Positions 1 to 13,279 are shown, numbered from the stretch's first letter. The stretch is 64,000 nucleotides of DNA from Impatiens glandulifera (GCF_907164915.1 NC_061865.1:48891363-48955362); one strand, 5' to 3'. Numbers and translations: made by a program. Notes: generated by a model from the letters alone, not told the origin.

Positions 1-29
1 AGACAAAGAGAAATAATGGTCAGAAAAAG

Positions 30-1930
30 GTTGCTTGAGAAAGAATGTCAAATTTAAGGTTGATGATTATTTTGATAAAAAAAAATAAGTAAAAAGAAAA
101 AAGAAAGAAAGAAGAACTACCTTTTTTAGATATTTGCTTGACTGTGAGAAAAGATATTTTGATTTTGTCTGATAGCGGTCGACATTAATTAATGGGGGTA
201 GGTAACAATATTTATTTTAATGTTTTAAAATTAAAACGTCAAACTTAAATATATGTTTAGGATTAGTAAAATAAATGAATAAATCAAATGTGAAATCAAT
301 TTTTTTTAAAATAACAATTTTTTTTTTTTTTTTGAAATAGAGACATTTTTGAACGGGTATAGAGCGAGATTCCTTTCTCGAGTATAACCAAACAACGAAT
401 TCAAACAAAATCTCTGAAAATTATACGTACAAATAATTCTTGATTTAATTTAAAATTAAGTACACACTCTATAATCAAACAATAAAGTCTTTTAAAATTA
501 ATTATTTTTAATTCATTTAAAGATTTTTCTTAATCAAATTTTGGTTGGTTTGATTAAATCTAAAATTTATTATAAAAATTAATTATTGTTATAATTAACT
601 TTTAACATAAATTTCAAAATATATATATATATATATATATACGAATAAAAACTAATCAAAATAACTTTCCACAAAAAGATATGAATTCACTTTACAGTAT
701 AACTTAATAACTCATTTCTTTTATTTGTATAATAATAATAATAAGATTATAACAACAACAAAAATATTAATAATATTGTCCAACTGAAAAGTATATCAAA
801 TATATTGATATTAAACAAATTAATAATTATAATATTATAACTTACAATTAATTTCAAATAATAAAATAAACTAATTTTTTTTAAAAAAATTAAACATAAA
901 ATTTATAATTATGATAGCCAATTATCGTTGTTTAAATAAAATAATAATATTTTCAACACGTATAAATAAAACATAAAATTTATAAAAAAAAATTAAACAC
1001 ATTCAATTTACCAATTTAGTGTTATTCACTCCTTTTCTTTCAATATATAACATTATCATTTCAACTATTATATTATATATAATAGAATAAGAATAGAATA
1101 ATTTGGATGAATAAAAGTACAGTCTTAGTCTTTAGTTAAGAATATTAATTATTCTAATTTTCATTAATAATGTTTAAATATTTTCATTCTCATATATAAT
1201 ATTTGAATTTATTAGAAATAAATTATTAATATTATTTGTAAATAAAATTAGTATTAATATTTTCATTTTATTTTTATTATATTTTATTTAATTAAAAATA
1301 TAAAAAATTATTATTTTTATATTATCATAATTATTTAAAATATATAAAATATTTAAGTGTGTATAAATATCTAATAACTTATCATACTAATTATATATAT
1401 ATTTTTTAAAAAGTAATTATAAAAAATATTTGAATGATTTATTTTTTTTAATTATAAATAAAAAATTATTTATCAAAACATAAATAATATAAGACAAAGT
1501 CTTTAAAATATTTTATATTAATAATTGATAAAATTAAATATAAAAATTTACTTAATAACATATATTATAACATGATATAATTTATTTAATAACATTTTTT
1601 TTCTAATATTTTTTTATATAAAATTGTTATTTTATTTTTAAGTGTTTATATTTTAATTAATTTTTATAATAATATTATTAATATATAATATTTAAAATTA
1701 AATATATAAAAATGATTATATTATTATTAGTTATTGTAATTATTATTAAAAATTTATTTTATTAATTTTATTTTATTTTAAATAATTTATTGATATTATT
1801 TAAATACTTAAAATAATTTCTTTCAATAAATAAATTAAAAAAATTATTATTATTTTAATTATAAAATAACGTCTAATATAATTATAAAAAAGTATTTATA
1901 ATATTATAATTATAATTATGAGAGATATAA
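30..1930. repeat. AT-rich duplicated block, copy 1
   Basis: Gene-free AT-rich sequence. Three successive parts recur further on. About 30-235 matches about 11228-11450. About 255-1020 matches 14085-14940, and its first 90 bases also match 11735-11825. About 1075-1720 matches 12590-13279. The matches are long and near-identical apart from small indels, so this is an ancient segmental duplication later rearranged and interrupted. A (TA)n run lies near 620-641. No credible ORF is present. Confidence 0.75.
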
Positions 1931-2454
1931 AAGAGTGTAAATCATGGTAGAAAGAGTGCATCATACGAGAATGACATTCATTCTTACCAATATAGAGATC
2001 CGATAATCAAAACAATATTGAGAAATCAAACTCTTCAACCAAACACCTCAATTTATTCTCTTTTTCTATTCTTGAATACAAAAATCATGTAACCAACATC
2101 CCCTTAAATTACACATAACTTGCTACATGACTATGATATTAATTTGGATTTTCAACTAAGTGTAAATAAATATAAATAATAGGTTGGTTAATACATTAAT
2201 CATATTAGTTATTTTATCCATTATAAAAATTGTAAATGAATATCATCAATTTTAATTTATATAATGATTTAAATATTTAAGAATAGTAATTGTTATATAG
2301 GTAACTATAAATAACGAATCCAAAATTTAGAGAAATTAAGAAGATAGCTAGGGTGACTTGAGCTCTTGTTGGAGAAATGTTGATATATATAAAAAAAAAA
2401 CATAAAAATTATATCATTTTCAACGTTGAATTAAAATATAGGTGTTATTAAACT
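1931..2454. other. intergenic, no recognisable feature
   Basis: AT-rich sequence with no ORF, RNA gene or element end that I can support. Confidence 0.5.
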
Positions 2455-2905
2455 CTTGTTGGACATCCTGGTGGACATCAAAATTGTTACTACAATTACA
2501 AATATAGGTTATTAAATTATTTCAACAACTTGTATTTGGTAGGGAAGAGTTTGAGACAGTTTGAGAGTATGGTTCTAGGTTATAATTTGTTGATGAATGG
2601 ATCCAGTTGCTGCGAGCTTCGAATGATAAAACGACCTCTGGCTCATGCATGTTCTTGTGTTTTTATGTTTAAAAGATAGATCTAGCTAGCTAATCTATTG
2701 ATTCTTATATGGTTTAACTAAGCGAAGAAGTTGTTGGGGCCTATCATCGATCGGATGGTTAGTGTATAGTCATTTGTGAATTCAAAACCATTAGAAATAC
2801 AATTCACACCTCGCAGTTCATGTTGGGTTATTGTCATTGTCGTGTAGACTTTAGGTAAGCTTAAGTTTTATTGAAAATGCACAATCAAACAAAACCTAAG
2901 TTATA
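2455..2905 (+). pseudogene. 3' fragment of YtqB-like methyltransferase gene
   Basis: This matches the last intron, last exon and 3' flank of the intact methyltransferase gene (about 37893-38250). It includes the end of exon 5 encoding the glycine-rich GHPGG segment, the exon-6 acceptor at 2541-2543, the stretch for a CCELR-type motif, and the terminal FMFKR followed by TAG. Small insertions and substitutions break the frame: 'ggttataatttg' replaces 'ggttacctg', and extra bases lie inside the last coding stretch. All upstream exons are absent. It is a truncated, non-functional copy. The match continues past the stop codon, so it arose by DNA duplication and not through a processed mRNA. Confidence 0.85.
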
Positions 2906-3560
2906 AGTCATGTTAGTATTATTTTGACTGTCTTTGAAATTTCGCCTCTTCCACCATGAAGCTTATTTGATCTAATTTTTTGAGATTTTTGATGTTTTGG
3001 GCTTTCAACCCTTAATTACAATTATATTGGTCATAATCTAAATATTTGTCATTAAATATGTGATAATCACAATTATTTAATTAGCTAGATTGCAGTAAGT
3101 ACGAGTGAGATTTTCAGATAATATATTTAGATTATGACCAAAATAATTTCTTATATTAAATAGTAAAAATTATTTGACAATTAAATCTTGATAAAAGTAT
3201 TAACAATTTTTAAATAACTTATAAAACTAATTAAACAAAACAAAAAACACTAAATATATATATAAGATCAAATTAACATAACCTACAACTAATAAAGAAA
3301 AGTTTTTTTTTTTTTATAATGAGAGGAATGGAAGTTTCTATAAAGACAACTAATGTGATGTTTCATACAACAATTTATAAAATAAAAATAAAATATGGGA
3401 TAACTTATTAAACAAATAATTTGTAAACACACTTAACAATTTAACTAGACTCAGTTTTTATTGTATGCTCTCATCTGCTCCACATGTTCCTCCTTTCACA
3501 AGTAGGGACAAAAGTGTAATTTTTTGTTTTATTTTTAAAAGACAATCATCCTGTGAGAAT
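2906..3560. other. intergenic AT-rich sequence
   Basis: No gene is seen. Positions 3420-3450 carry one copy of a dispersed motif (aaacacacttaac-atttaac) that recurs near 9415, 15950, 16090 and 35610. Confidence 0.5.
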
Positions 3561-4186
3561 TTAACCCAATAGTAAAGCTACGGATAGAACGACGCACCCC
3601 AATACGGTGACCCAAATCTTGAGGTCCTCTGGCAAAAACATTAGCCCTATTCCACCAATTGTTCCACAAACCACTAATAGGGCTGCAATCTTGCTTAGAA
3701 ATATAACTACTCGATCTGTAAATCTTTTTCGGAGACCGATAGTGATAAACGAGATTATGAATGCGCCAGTAATGAATGCCACAGCAAAATATAAGCTTGG
3801 TGTAGGCGATGTATTTGTGTAAGTCTTAGAATATCCCATAGTAGCGACAAGGGCTTGACCACTTGTAGCTGCCACTATCTCCGGTGTTTTCTCAATAAGA
3901 TAATCAATATTTTCACCGTGCTCTTTTCGGGTTACAATGTCACCTCTAGATTCGATATCAAGTTCACAGTTGAGAATTATTTGATGTTGTTGAGTTTCTT
4001 GTGGTGCGACAATTTTTGATATGTTTGAGTGACTTGGCATAGTTAAATTATCTGTGCCATCACTTTTTTCTTCGTCTCCAACTCCATTTTTTGTCCCACC
4101 AATGTTTTCTAATTCAATATGAAGAAGTTCCTGGGGATTCGAACGACTTGATGAACCTGTATTAATTATAATACTTCCATGGTCAT
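3561..4186 (-). CDS. last exon of an unrecognised membrane protein (partial gene)
   Basis: An open frame runs from a plausible 3' splice site (CAG at 4189-4187) to a stop at 3561. From the first in-frame ATG (4040) it encodes 159 aa, but the same frame stays open another 146 bases upstream with ordinary composition, so 4040 is probably not the real start. The N-terminal part is hydrophilic (acidic and Ser/Asn-rich). The C-terminal half has three hydrophobic segments: about residues 81-102 (starting SLYFAVAFITG), about 112-136 (FLSKIAALLVVCG) and about 140-158 (WVTVLGCVVLSVALLLG). The chain ends directly after the last one. This looks like the C-terminal membrane anchor of a multi-exon gene. 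I do not recognise the family, and no upstream exon is evident in the AT-rich sequence above 4200, so the gene may be truncated. Confidence 0.5.
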
Positions 4187-4436
4187 CTGTGTACAGATTA
4201 AGGATAATATATTAATTAAACCTTTAATCAACTTGATAATAATAAATAAATAAATAAATAAAATCAGTGTTGTTTCCTTTTACGAAACGATTTTAACTGT
4301 TTAGATAGTCGGTTATATATATAAAAATATATTTATATTTAATAAAATAAATGATGAGGAGAGAAACATTGTATATATTTTAAATTATTATATAAATATA
4401 ATTTTATGTATAGATAAAAGTTAGGGAAAAAAGAAA

Positions 4437-4439
<3 letters not shown>

Positions 4440-4522
<83 letters not shown>
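4440..4522. repeat. (TA)n microsatellite
   Basis: About 41 uninterrupted TA units. The apparent ORF of Tyr-Ile repeats across it is an artefact. Confidence 0.95.
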
Positions 4523-4526
<4 letters not shown>

Positions 4527-5120
4527 TTATAATTAAAAATAAATAAGAAGAGCTATATAATTGAAACAAATAAATAGAGAAATAATATTATATACATATA
4601 AATTAATTATTTAATAATATATATTTATGATAGAATTGAAAATATAAATATCTATAAATAAATTAATGAGAAAAAGACAATTTATTTATATTTCATATAT
4701 TAATTAATGTGTACGACATGTTAAATTTGGTCTAATCATATCATTTTTCTTTTGAATGGTTGTTCTGTCTTTTGACTAAATTAATTTTTTATCAACTCGC
4801 ATTTTAAATAAATTTTTTTAAAATATATACTTTTTTATTTTTAAAAATGAATAAAATGAGTGATATGATTAAGGAGGAAAGATTGATTAGAGAATTGATT
4901 TAATTTAAATTTTTATAAAAATCCAAAAGAACAAGCCAAGGAAGAATTCTGTCTTTTCTGGATAACTGGATAACTAGAACAGATTCAAACAGAATCCAAT
5001 TTAACTTGAAAAGTAGTTAAATTACCTAAATCAATGAATGGGTTCGGTTCAATTTCGAGGGTTTTGTTTGGGTACTCAGAAATTGCCCGGAATTGAAAAT
5101 TAAAAAAGAAACGATCGGCT
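4523..5120. other. intergenic AT-rich sequence
   Basis: No feature is supported. It is rich in short A/T runs. Confidence 0.5.
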
Positions 5121-5124
5121 CTTT

Positions 5125-5830
5125 GGGTACCGATCCGTCGTCGGGGCCAAACTGGAAGGCCTAGTCTAATATGTTGATTTTAGTGAAGAATTAATAAATG
5201 AATTCAAAAGAAGTGAATGAAGTGCCAGAATCAAATATTGTTGGAGATGATTTCTATTATATAAATAAAATACTCACCTGGTGGATTCAACATTGGGATT
5301 CTAAGGTTCGACGGCACATGCGTCATCATGAACCTTTCTTCTAATGGAGAGAGAATCAGCTCAATTTTGATAATGGAGATAGGTTAAAGTCTAATTTATG
5401 ATAGGATCAGTATTTTATTTTATAGACTGACTATCATTCCCAAATTATTATCCTATAATGCTTGTGAACCTTCTCTCTCTTCAGCTTTTGATGTTATAAG
5501 ACAAACAAACATATTTACTAATTTGCCACTAACATATGGTAGACATGTGAGATGGAGATTGGGGATAGATAAATGATTATTTTATTATTCCCATGTTTTT
5601 ATACTCTCAATCTTTCAATTGTCCACTAACATATGATAGACATGTGAGATGGAGATTGGGGATAGATAAACATATTTACTAATTTGCCACTGGATAAATG
5701 ATTATTTTATTATTCCCATGTTTTTATACTCTCCTCTCCTCTCCTCTGATATAATCCATTTTGGGTCGATGGGTGGTCGGCCAAACTGGAAGGCCTAATA
5801 AGCTAATCTAATATTATGTTGATTTTATGT
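5125..5830. repeat. cluster of short local duplications
   Basis: 'ggccaaactggaaggccta' occurs near 5144 and again near 5782, each followed by a similar 'aatctaat...tgttgatttta' stretch. A segment with 'catatg-tagacatgtgagatgg' and 'gattattttattattcccatg' occurs at about 5522-5605 and again at about 5622-5735. These are local segmental duplications. No coding frame crosses them. Confidence 0.7.
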
Positions 5831-6245
5831 ATATTTTGTTAGTGAAGAATGGTGGGAGATGTGAGAGATGAAAATTGGGGGACCGTTCGAAATTGGGATA
5901 GATCAATGATTATTTTATTAACTTATATTTTTGTGATGGTGATTTTTTTTTTTTTTGAATTTTTTTAAAATAAAATTGTCCACTTAGATTGCGTGTTTTT
6001 TTTAATTTTTATTATTCCGTTTTTTTTCTTAAAAATGATGATATGGAGTATTTTAAAGAGATAAATATATTTTTTTTAGGATAAAAAATTTAAAAGATAT
6101 TAATATATATAAATAAAATTAAAAGTAATAATTTAAAATATAAAATATTTTAATATTTTTGTTAATAAATTAATTAATTTAATAAATAAAATAAAAAATG
6201 GAATCACATTCATGTTTTTTTTTTAATTATTTAAATAACCTAAAG

Positions 6246-6475
6246 TCTTGTTAGGTTTGAGGTTTTTTAAAAAATCCAGAGAGAGAAAATAAATAATAAT
6301 TGGTGATGATTTTAAGGAGGTGATAATTATTTTTGGTAAAATTATTATACGGTATTAATATATATATATAAATAAAATAAAAATAATAATTTAAAATAAA
6401 GGGTATTTTAATATTTTGGTTAATGAATTAAGTGATGGGATTGTTGATAAATGATTAATTTAAAAATTAATTTTA
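6246..6475. repeat. MITE-like repeat, copy 1
   Basis: Begins 'gtcttgttaggtttgagg' and continues through 'aataatt-gtgatgattttaaggaggtgataattatttttggtaaaa' in diverged form. It shares order and sequence with 8534-8800 and, reversed, with 11470-11726. The copies are 230-270 bp, AT-rich and non-coding, which fits a miniature element. Terminal repeats are too decayed to assign a superfamily. Confidence 0.6.
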
Positions 6476-6539
6476 GATTATTTTTTTTTAATAAAAAAAA
6501 TTGAACTCTGCACATGGAATATTTTTTCCATTTTTTTCA

Positions 6540-6685
6540 AATTTGTTTTCTTCTTCCTACTTTGCTTGATCTGATGAAACGTGTAGATATTACTGTCTCT
6601 CTTCCTACTTTGCTTGACCTGATGAAACTTGTAGATATTACTGTCTCTCTCATGTCGATCTCTCATGTCGATCTCTCATGTCGAT
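6540..6685. repeat. short tandem repeats
   Basis: A unit of about 47 bp (starting 'cttcctactttgcttga') occurs twice at about 6553-6648. It is followed by three 13-bp units 'tctcatgtcgatc'. The ORF crossing them on the minus strand merely translates the repeat. Confidence 0.8.
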
Positions 6686-6730
6686 AAGTAATATAAAATT
6701 ATATAGCTATCTATTTAAATTATATAGCTA

Positions 6731-7722
6731 TCTATAGCCGGAGCCAACTAATTATATATTATATATTATTTATTATTTATTTTATCTTATTAATATATTT
6801 TATAATATATTTATTAATCTAACATATAAATCTCACTAATATATTCTATTATTTGGGCTAACCTAATATCTAATTAATATAAGTAATATTAATCATAATT
6901 TTTTAACCAATAAGTGGCCGCGGCTCTTTTCTAACTTAATATCTAATATTAATAGTAATTTTTTAACCTAATCGATTAAGCGGCCATCATTTTATATTCT
7001 AAGTTTCTAAGTCTAACCCTAAATCCTAACTTAATAGGCCGCCATCATTTTATATTCTAAGTTTCTAAGTCTAACCCTAAATCTCAGCCGTTATTTTCAC
7101 TAAGTCCCCCGTTCATTTTCTATTTCTTCAAGTTTACAAATTCGTAACAACAAATCAAAAATCATCTTTTGAGGTAATGCTGTTACTTATTAAATTCAGT
7201 TATTTGTTTAATTTATTCTTATTCTTATTGTTTATCTTTAATCTTTACTACTTTAGTTATTCAACCTAACTAAAACAATATGTCCCTAACAATAATAGAT
7301 ACAATCATATTTTAAAATTTAAATTCTTTCTTATTACTCATTAGGTCAAAATGTCTGTTTATATTGAAATTCATTCAACAATTTTTAATGTCAAATTCAG
7401 AGAGAAAGAGAAAAAATAATATTTTATCTTTTTTTAAGCCAAAAATTGATAATACTTCATTATCTGAGTCAATCGAACCAAATACAGTAATTTCTGATGA
7501 GAATTTAGATATTTTAAGCCAAAAATTCTTTTTTTTTAATCTTTAGTCTAAGATATTTTTTTTTCTCTTTTCAGTATTTTTTATTTTTCTAATGTCATGC
7601 TTTGTTTTGTTGTGTCTAATATATAATGGAATATTAAAAAAAATATCATGTTATATTAGTTTTTGTGAAAATAATTTTAGCCCGGGTAGACTTAAAATCC
7701 TGACTCCGCTCCTCTCCTGGTG
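6731..7722 (+). mobile_element. degenerate hAT-like element (ZMYM1-type relic)
   Basis: The right end (about 7678-7722: 'agcccgggtagac', 'cctgactccgctcct') resembles the reverse complement of the usual terminus of plant hAT elements that encode zinc-finger-MYM-type transposases. The left end near 6734 has a matching 'GCCGGAGCCA'. Inside, 7388-7546 encodes a short basic leader (MSNSERKRKNNILSFFKP) typical of the first exon of those transposases, followed by acidic and serine-rich sequence and a stop. The rest of the transposase is missing. No clear 8-bp target duplication was found, so the limits are approximate. The family assignment comes from terminus and leader style only. Confidence 0.45.
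6970..7085. repeat. tandem duplication, about 60-bp unit
   Basis: 'ggccatcattttatattct' followed by 'aagtttctaagtctaaccct' occurs at about 6982-7021, and again from about 7040 as ggccgccatc. The 'ctaaccctaaat' portion resembles a telomeric unit but occurs only once per copy. Confidence 0.8.
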
Positions 7723-7933
7723 TCAGCATCTGAAATATGACATCATCTACTACTTTTTATTATTAAAATTATTTTAATTTATAATTTTCATATATATATA
7801 TATATATATAAAAAAGATATTATCAAATGTGATACTCGATAAAACCAACACAAATATTGTAACAATCCGATGCAATCTACCCCAGCATGAAATTTTCTGA
7901 AATAGAATCAAACTACTCATCAGTTATTGCAAG

Positions 7934-7968
<35 letters not shown>

Positions 7969-8533
7969 TAAAACATTGTATCCCGTTTTTCTTATCAGCT
8001 TACAGCTTCTTGGAAAAGAAGGAAAAGTATATAATTTTAAAAACTATCCTCAAACTTATTACTAATGTTTATATTGCCCGTTTTCAAATAAGTCAATTTT
8101 ATTCATTGACTTTTATACAACACTGTGCTCTTTTTCCTTTTTATAACAAGAATGAATAGATATTTTATTAATAAAATTAATCAAATATTTTAAATATAAT
8201 AAATAAAACAAACACAAGATATATTTTACAAATAAATTTTATGAAAATTATGAAATAAAATAATATATTTGAAACGAGACATTTTCTAGTTTTAAGGTTT
8301 GAAACTGAAATATTTGCATTACTTTTGTTCCATTTTTTTAATAAACCACAAGAATTGAATACACATGTTATAATATTAAAAATCAAGCAATATAATTTTT
8401 GTAATCTTGTTTCAATTAAAATCAAGCAAGACAACCGTTAACATTGAAAATTGTTATAATATAAATTATAATATTTTTTAAAATATTATCATAATATTAT
8501 AAAATTATTAATATATATATAAATATTAATATT
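7723..8533. other. intergenic, with (AT)n runs
   Basis: AT-rich, with microsatellites at about 7790-7812 and 7938-7967. ORFs here are short and low-complexity, and no gene is supported. Confidence 0.5.
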
Positions 8534-8800
8534 TTAGGCCTTGTTTGGATTGGGGTTTTAAAAACCTAAAAGGAGAAACAAAATAATGATTTGTGATAAT
8601 TTTGAGATTGTGGTGATTATTTTTGGTAAAAAGACTTAAAGATTATTGATATATATAAATAAAATAATAAATAATATTTTAAATATAAAGTATTTTAGTA
8701 TTTTGATTAATGAAATAAGTGATATAATTATTTAGAAGTGATTAATTAAAAATTTGATTTTAGTTAGGTTTTTTAAAATATTAAAAAGAACTTAATTGTT
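8534..8800. repeat. MITE-like repeat, copy 2
   Basis: Begins 'ggccttgtttggattgggg'. It is the best-preserved left end of the family also found at 6246-6475 and, inverted, at 11470-11726. Confidence 0.65.
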
Positions 8801-8804
8801 AAAA

Positions 8805-9540
8805 AAATATATGACAAATTTTTAATTATTTAAATAGTTCAAAATTAGCAGTCATATCATTCCCATCTCACAACTTATTATTATAATAGAGAAAAAAGGG
8901 ATGGTCTTCGTGCTACCCTACCGCGTGCGGGTATGAGACTTATAATTGAAGATGTTCATTTTGTCTTGACGGTTAAAAATTGGTTTATTAATTAACTTTC
9001 TGAACTCCAATTTCACGTTGGAAAAACAAATAAGTGAACTTTTGGGGAAAACAAATAAGTGAACTTTTGGGCGAAATGAATTCTCAAGGTGAGACGAGAT
9101 GTGGATAGTCCAAACATATATTTACCTATTTACCTGCCCCATGAGCCCAAAGTGTTAAGTTGACAACACTATTTGGAGCTTGTGTGATGAATGGTTATTT
9201 AGATAAATCCTGATTTTTTTTTTCAAATAACATTTGTGTGATGAAATTAGTAAAAAATCCGATTTTTTTAAAATTTATACCCATTATACCCTTTCTCTCT
9301 CTATTTATGTGTTTCATGCATGTTTGATTTATTAAAATATGAAATGTGTGGTAGTTATGAAATGATTTTTATTTGAGAATGAAGAATATAGCTATGAAGG
9401 AGTTAAGCACATAACTTGCAAAAACACTTAACCATTTAACCAGACGTAAATATTGACGCGTGACGGGCTCGAATTCAGAATCTTATGGTGAATATCCTAC
9501 TCTTGTTGTAGATCGCTAGGCTAGAAGAGGAGAATTTTAT
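8805..9540. repeat. duplicated block B, copy 1
   Basis: Colinear with about 15405-16070. Shared landmarks include 'tatgtgtttcatgcatgttt' (9304 and 15736), 'ttgacgcgtgacgggct' (9452 and 15979) and 'gtgaatatcctactcttgtt' (9488 and 16017). Non-coding. The second copy has gained an internal tandem duplication. Confidence 0.75.
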
Positions 9541-10735
9541 AAGCACCAAAATTATATCATCCCAATTTATAAATTTTAAATAATTATTTTTAAATAAATA
9601 TTTGTAATCATAAATTCAAAATAATTAAATAAATATTTGGAATAATTATTTTATTAATTAATTCTAAATTAATTATATAATTAAAATCCGTGATAATAAT
9701 AAAATAATTATTGTTGTAAAAACAACGTTTTATCCGTTAAATTTTTAATTAAAATTAAAATTTAAAATAATTTTAAAATATATTTATCTAATATATATAT
9801 CCGATCTTTCTATATTGACCTTTTTTATATATTATAGAAATAAATAAAAGAGACAAAGACTCGATAGTATGATCTTTGGGTTTTGGGATAAAACTCAGGT
9901 TTTATCCCAAAACCCAACAATCCCATCATAAATCAAATCAATCCTTTTATTAATGAAAATACCTAAATTAACCTTACTTAAATATTTTATTTTATATTAA
10001 TAAACAATAATATATATATATATTATAATATTTTATTATATTATAAAATTTATTTTCAATAATTTATAAATATATATCATTTAAATTAAATATTTATAAA
10101 GAAATTTATTCAATTTTTTTATATATATAAATTAACTTTAAATCATTATTCATTTAAATTTTTATTTACATAGTAATGAAAGTCTTTTATCTATATAAAT
10201 ACCTAAATTACCCTCAATTTAATATTTTATTTTATATTAATAAAAATTTATTTTAATATATATATATATATAATATTTATTTACATTTTAATTTATTTTA
10301 ATATAAATTAAATTCTAAAATTATTTCATTTTAATTTTTTTTTATTAATTATTTTAAATAAAATTTAAAACACAATCTAAATCTAATTATAATCTACTAT
10401 TATTATAAATTTTAAAATAATTTAAATAAATAATTTATATTAAAAAATAAAATTAATATATCTAAATATCAAAATAATTAATTTATAAATATATCTTATT
10501 TTAATTAAAACTTTATAATAATTTTAAAAAAAAATTGAGAGAGGTGAAGAAGAAAAAAAGAAGAAGATAGAATTGGGAAATAGGGAAGGATCAATTAATT
10601 GTATTATTAATTATAAATATTAAATACAGATATAAGTTAAGTTGATTGAGTGGAGGAGGAAGTGAAAACAAAAAAACAAAAAAAAAAGGGAAAAAAAATT
10701 AAAAACTGATTTTTTTTTCTAATTTTGTCAAACAA
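9541..10735. other. intergenic AT-rich sequence
   Basis: Very AT-rich. 9880-9920 contains a short palindrome around 'ttttgggataaaac'/'gttttatcccaaaa'. Nothing else can be supported. Confidence 0.5.
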
Positions 10736-10874
10736 AAGTTATTTGGACAAAATCCAGATAAAATCTTAATAACCCTTAGATCAAACAGCTCATTATATAT
10801 AAAAGGTTATTTAGACAAAACCCAATAAAATCTTAATAACTCTTAGATCAAAAAAGCTCATTATATATAAAAGG
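10736..10874. repeat. tandem duplication, about 68-bp unit
   Basis: Two adjacent units share 'gttatttggacaaaa' and 'aaaatcttaataac', and end 'gctcattatatataaaagg'. Confidence 0.85.
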
Positions 10875-11224
10875 CCAAACTTTTCAACAGTTCTTATAAT
10901 AGACAAAGATAAATAAAGATGATACACTTCACTTATTTAATTATTTAACAGAATCCTACCATGGATATAATATACAACTTATTTTGTGGGTTAAGGGTGA
11001 CCATTCAAATTTTATTTTTATTTTTATAGTAATGAATTTTAAGACAAATTATTTGGGCGACTCTAATTATTCTGATTTTCAAATTACTTTAAAAATAAAT
11101 TGTTCCCTAAACTTAAAAAAAAAAAAAGTTCACAAATGTCCATTTTTGTCAATTTTTTAACTAAATATTATATATTTATATGTATTATTTTTTTTATCTA
11201 CACTAAACCATCAAATATTTTTTT

Positions 11225-13279
11225 AAGAAAGGTTGCTTGAGAAAGAATGGTCAAATTTAAGGTTGATGCTTATTTTGATAAAAAAACATAAAAAAGTAAA
11301 AAGAAAAAAAGAAAGAAGAACTACGTACCTTCGTTAGATATTTGCTTGACAGTGAGAAGATGCTAGACTGTAATTAATGGGTAGACTTTAATTGATTGGG
11401 GGTAGGTATCAATATTTATTTTAATTTTAATGTTTTAAAATTAAAATGTAAAACTTAAATATATGGCAGTGTTATTTAAAGATTTTTTTATTTAATTTAT
11501 ACAAAATCAGTTTTCTATCAACCACTTCTTACCAATCACATCACTCATTTCATTAACTAAAATATATTCTATTTTAAATTATTATTTATTTTATTTTATT
11601 TATATATATCAATATATTTAAGTTATTTTACTAAATATAATCATTACTTCTCAAAATCATACACCATTATTATTTTTTTTTCTCTCTGAGTTATTCAAAT
11701 AACTCCGATCCGAACAAGCCCTATGGTTAGGATTGGTAAAATAATTGAATAAATAAAATTTGAAATCAATTTTTTTTAAATAACAATTTATTTATTTATT
11801 TTCTTTTTGTTAAATAGAAACATTTTTGTAGTTTTAATTGTGTTGACACTTTTGTAGTTTTGTGTTGATATAATTCAATTAGAGAGAGAAAATGAGGGAA
11901 AGAAAACGAGTCAATGTTTGATTAGTTGTCACAGATTAGATTGCCTATATTTATGTTTTACTTTTTGTTCTTAATTTTATTCATTTTATTTTTTTTTTAA
12001 ATATATATATATTATTAAGTTTAATATTTAAATTTAAATTCTTAAATGAAGTCTAAGTTCAAATTTTGAAGACCTATTTGAATAAAATATTAAGATATTA
12101 TTTGAGATATTTATTTTTATTTTTATTAGATTAAGACGAGATTTAAAGAAATTTGAGTACACAATTTATTTTTTCATATAAATGATGTTTTGTTGGTTAA
12201 TGAAGAGATAACTATTTTTATTTTTATAAAAATTATGTATAATTGAGAAACAAAATTAATTTTTATCTCATAATTTTTATAATTATTAGTTATAAATATA
12301 TAACTTACTTATTTATAAATTTAAAAGTGTTACAAGTTTTTTTTTTATCTTTCATATATTATTTTTATGTTAAAGTGCATTAGTTTGACATTCTATAATT
12401 ATTATAAAAGTTTAAGTCTTATATGATAAAATTTTAATGAAGGTTATAATAGTTAACTACTAGTTGATGTGAACAATTTTAAATTTGACTATTTTAATTT
12501 TTTTTCTTCATTTTTTAAAGTCATTTTAAGGTTTTTTTTCATTTTGTTTTCAAGCCTACCTAAATATAATTCCTGTATCCGTCCCGGATTATTTCAACTA
12601 TTATAGAATAAGAATAGGAATAAAATTGATAGAGGTATAAAATAAGAATATGTACGATGAATAGAAGTATAGTCTTTAGTTAAGAATATTAATTATTCTG
12701 ATTTTCATTAATAATGTTTGAATATTTTCATTCTCATATCTAATATTTGAATTTACTAGAAATAAATTATTAATATTATTTGTAAATAAAAATTAGTATT
12801 AGTATTAATATTTTTATTTTATTTTTATTATATTTTATTTAATTAAAAATATAAAACATTATTATTTTTATGTCATCATAATTATTTAAAATATATAAAA
12901 TATTTAAATGTGTATAAATATCTAATAACTTATCATACTAATTATATATACATATATATTTTTTAAAAAGTACTTATAAAAAATATTTGAATGATTTATT
13001 TTTTAATTATAAATAAAAAAATTATTTATCAAAATATAAATAATATAAGACAAAGTCTTTAAAATATTTTATATTTATAATTGATAAAATTAAATATAGT
13101 ATTTTACTTAATAACATATATTATGACATGATATAATTTATTTAATAACATTTTTTTCTAATATTTTTTTATATAAAATTGTTATTTTATTTTTAAGTTT
13201 TTATATTTTAATTAATTTCTTTTAATAATATTAATAATATTATTAATATTTAATATTTAAAATTAATTATATAAAAATG
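11225..13279. repeat. duplicated block A, copy 2 part I (interrupted)
   Basis: 11228-11450 matches 30-235. A MITE-like copy then interrupts it (11470-11726), the first 90 bases of the next part resume at 11735-11825, unrelated sequence fills 11830-12590, and 12590-13279 matches 1075-1720. Similarity stops abruptly at 13279. The order shows several rearrangements after duplication. Confidence 0.7.
11470..11726. repeat. MITE-like repeat, copy 3 (inverted)
   Basis: Reverse-complement relative of 6246-6475 and 8534-8800. Its right end reads 'ctccgatccgaacaagccct'. It sits inside duplicated block A, so it inserted there after the duplication or was lost from copy 1. Confidence 0.6.

Noticed and set aside
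4339..4569. ORFs of Tyr-Ile repeats across (TA)n tracts (also 7887-8159, 30768-31013)
   Set aside because: They are translation of dinucleotide repeats with no coding signal.
6970..7085. Telomere-like 'ctaaccctaaat'
   Set aside because: Only one plant-telomere-like unit per copy of a longer tandem duplication. It is not a telomeric array.
9880..9920. Short palindrome 'ttttgggataaaactcagg/ttttatcccaaaa' as a terminator or regulatory hairpin
   Set aside because: No neighbouring gene, and intrinsic hairpin terminators do not apply to plant nuclear genes. It is probably a transposon end or chance.
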